7,071 nucleotides of DNA, taken from contig DMTJ01000588.1 of NCBI GenBank assembly GCA_003477185.1, forward strand, positions 24,998-32,068, written 5' to 3'. Each line of letters begins with the position of its first letter. Position 1 is the first letter of the stretch. Shown here piece after piece: positions 5,686 to 7,071 of this stretch. The position numbers and the translations under genes were made by a program. The notes beneath the pieces were generated by a model. The model worked only from the letters and a program-made list of their open reading frames with translations. It was not told the DNA's origin and made no database searches. Source of the DNA: Lentisphaeria bacterium. Its GTDB lineage: Bacteria; Verrucomicrobiota; Lentisphaeria; JABSQK01; UBA12247.

Positions 5686-6636
5686 ATGCCTGCAAAGAAA
5701 GTTACCAGCTACGTGTGCGAATTGACCGCCGGCCAGGTCCGCGAGTTCAAGCAAGCCCTTGCCTTGGTCAGCTGGGAATTCGACGAACTGCAACATGCCC
5801 GCTGGCGTGCGCGGAAGGGCAAAACAACCATCGTGGCCTACGAGTCTGGTAAGCTGGTCGTCCAGGGCAGAGGTACTGTGGAAGTGGTCGAGTTTATTCT
5901 CGAGCCGCAGATCCTGGGGGAGGCACGAATGGGCAATGAGGTGCTCTACGCGCAGCAAGAAAAGCCCGATATGTTTCAGGCTCACGCGGGCATAGATGAA
6001 AGCGGGAAGGGCGACTATTTCGGCCCGCTTGTGGTCTCTGCGGTCTATGTCACCGAGGAATCTGCCGCCAAACTATTCGCGGCTGGCGTGCAGGACTCCA
6101 AAGCGATCAAGAGCGACCGCAAGATTCGTGAGCTCTCGGCCACGATTCGAGAGGTCGTCGGGCGCGATTTTACCGTCGTCACGCTGGGCCCTTGTGCCTA
6201 CAACAAAGCCTACGACAAGATCGGCAATCTCAATCGCTTGCTTGCCTGGGGGCATGCCCGGACCTTGGAAAATCTGCTTGAGCGCCAACCCGCCTGCCGT
6301 CGCGTGTTGGCCGACAAGTTTGCCGATGAGCGGGTCATGCGAGGAGCGCTGATGGAGCGCGGGCGCGCTATTGCTTTTGAGGCCCGCACCAAGGCCGAGG
6401 ACGACATCGCCGTAGCCGCGGCCAGTATCCTGGCCCGAGAGGGCTTTATTCGGCGACTGGCCGAGTTGGAGGACCAGGCCGGGCTTCGCCTGCCACGAGG
6501 TGCCTCGGCCGTGATTAGGCCCGCCGCTGCTGTGATCGGAAAGGTCGGCCTCGAAGGGCTTGCGGAGTTCGCAAAGCTCCATTTTAAGACGACAGATCGC
6601 GCGATTGCGATGGCAAAGTCAAATGCAACAGAGTAG
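5686..6636 (+). CDS. rnhC: Ribonuclease HIII
   Basis: A 316-residue ribonuclease HIII, which cuts the RNA strand of RNA-DNA hybrids in the cytoplasm. It is close to the usual length of about 310. The N-terminal region (about 1-90) corresponds to the TBP-like substrate-binding domain that separates HIII from HII (GRGTVEVVEFIL at 61-72). The catalytic domain opens with GIDESGKGDYFGPL (102-115), giving Asp104 and Glu105 plus the GKG substrate-contact motif. The third acidic residue is Asp210 in LADKFA, and the last lies in AEDDIAVAAASILARE (Glu238-Asp240 cluster), so the active site appears intact. The C-terminal LPRGAS and KLHFKT segments are also family-typical. No strong ribosome site precedes the ATG, which lies 39 bases after the DCC gene. 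HIII is scattered among bacteria (Firmicutes, Chlamydiae, Aquificae and others), which is mildly informative about the host. Confidence 0.95.
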   Translation: MPAKKVTSYVCELTAGQVREFKQALALVSWEFDELQHARWRARKGKTTIVAYESGKLVVQGRGTVEVVEFILEPQILGEARMGNEVLYAQQEKPDMFQAHAGIDESGKGDYFGPLVVSAVYVTEESAAKLFAAGVQDSKAIKSDRKIRELSATIREVVGRDFTVVTLGPCAYNKAYDKIGNLNRLLAWGHARTLENLLERQPACRRVLADKFADERVMRGALMERGRAIAFEARTKAEDDIAVAAASILAREGFIRRLAELEDQAGLRLPRGASAVIRPAAAVIGKVGLEGLAEFAKLHFKTTDRAIAMAKSNATE

Positions 6637-6662
6637 CTTGCTTTCTGCTAGCTGAGCATACC

Positions 6663-6668
6663 GAGGGA
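6663..6668 (+). promoter_or_regulatory. Ribosome binding site deciding a GTG start
   Basis: GAGGGA lies 8 bases before the GTG at 6677. The same frame has a TGA at 6653-6655, so GTG 6677 is the only well-supported start; the next ATG in frame is at 6743. Confidence 0.65.
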
Positions 6669-6676
6669 AGCCATTC

Positions 6677-7071
6677 GTGTCTAAAACATCACTGAGCAAA
6701 TGTCTGAGCGGCACCGAGTCGCTGGTGATCGATAGCCAGACCATGTCCGTGCACGAGTCGCTGCTTTCGGAGGTGCTGCGGGAAAGCAACGACCAGGTAC
6801 CACAAGACTTGAAGCGTGAAGAACTCTCTGCTGTGGACGAGGAAGAGTATTACTGGAAGGTCATGGACCGCGGCGAGGGCGAAGAGCGCTACCGCGAGGA
6901 GCGCGAGATTGGCGCTGGCGGCATGGGTACTGTGAATCTTGTATTCGACGCCGACTTTTTGCGGTATTCCGCGATGAAGGTCATTCTCCCGGAGATCAAG
7001 TGCAAGCCAGAGGCACTCGCCGGCTTCATCCGCGAAGCTCGCATTACGGCGGAACTAGAACATCCCAACAT
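6677..7071 (+). CDS. Serine/threonine protein kinase, N-terminal fragment (3' end outside window)
   Basis: An open frame of 131 codons begins with GTG and runs off the right edge. Residues 1-76 form an acidic, Ser-rich segment without a recognised domain (for example VDEEEYY near 53-59). The kinase N-lobe then starts: the Gly-rich loop GAGGMG (79-84) in EIGAGGMGTVNLVFD, the ATP-anchoring Lys101 in AMKV, and the helix-C region FIREARITAELEHPN with Glu120 as the likely salt-bridge partner of Lys101. This is the Hanks-type bacterial kinase pattern (PknB-like) and predicts phosphorylation of Ser/Thr in target proteins. The catalytic HRD and DFG motifs, and any membrane or sensor domain, lie beyond the window, so activity and topology cannot be judged. 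It follows ribonuclease HIII by 40 bases with no clear terminator between them, so read-through is possible. Confidence 0.88.
   Translation, partial: MSKTSLSKCLSGTESLVIDSQTMSVHESLLSEVLRESNDQVPQDLKREELSAVDEEEYYWKVMDRGEGEERYREEREIGAGGMGTVNLVFDADFLRYSAMKVILPEIKCKPEALAGFIREARITAELEHPN

Noticed and set aside
4940..5695. 251-residue minus-strand open frame opposite the DCC gene
   Set aside because: Its Arg/Ala/Pro-rich composition is typical of an antisense shadow of a high-GC gene, and the plus strand carries a clear DCC domain.
6073..6582. 169-residue minus-strand open frame opposite ribonuclease HIII
   Set aside because: It lies opposite the catalytic domain of an intact ribonuclease HIII and shows no domain of its own.
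6637..6676. Possible terminator after ribonuclease HIII
   Set aside because: Only short imperfect pairings around TAGC/GCTA are present, and there is no T-run.

Overview
This is a gene-dense bacterial window with high GC. It holds eight protein genes: six look complete, and one is cut at each end of the window. I see no RNA genes, insertion sequences, CRISPR arrays or origins. The mix of a ribonuclease HIII, a GspG-type pseudopilin whose cleavage site lacks the usual Gly(-1), and a Ser/Thr protein kinase with a GxGGMG loop best fits a member of the Planctomycetes-Verrucomicrobia-Lentisphaerae group. That placement is an inference from gene content and remembered family traits, not a tested result.

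Left part (1-4237, minus strand): a tight four-gene unit read right to left. The order is thiamine-diphosphate E1 alpha subunit, E1 beta subunit, a DegT/DnrJ/EryC1/StrS-fold PLP protein, and a B12-binding radical SAM protein that runs off the left edge. The junctions are an 8-base overlap, a 1-base overlap (TAATG) and a 3-base gap, so translation is probably coupled. The PLP protein has His where aminotransferases of this fold carry the catalytic Lys, as in the sugar 3-dehydratases ColD and E1/RfbH. No E2 or E3 gene of a 2-oxoacid dehydrogenase complex is visible. My best reading is a pathway for an unusual sugar or similar small molecule: 3-deoxygenation, ThDP-dependent transfer of a short acyl unit, and a radical SAM step. 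It resembles the logic of yersiniose or avilamycin eurekanate formation but uses a different set of enzymes.

Middle part (4238-4839): a 124-base gap with two short inverted repeats upstream of the E1 alpha gene, then a lone GspG-like pseudopilin on the minus strand. A 49-base divergent spacer follows.

Right part (4840-7071, plus strand): a membrane-anchored DCC-family (DUF393) thiol-disulfide oxidoreductase-like protein, then ribonuclease HIII 39 bases downstream, then the start of a Ser/Thr protein kinase that begins with GTG and leaves the window in its N-lobe. These look like housekeeping or regulatory genes unrelated to the left-hand pathway.
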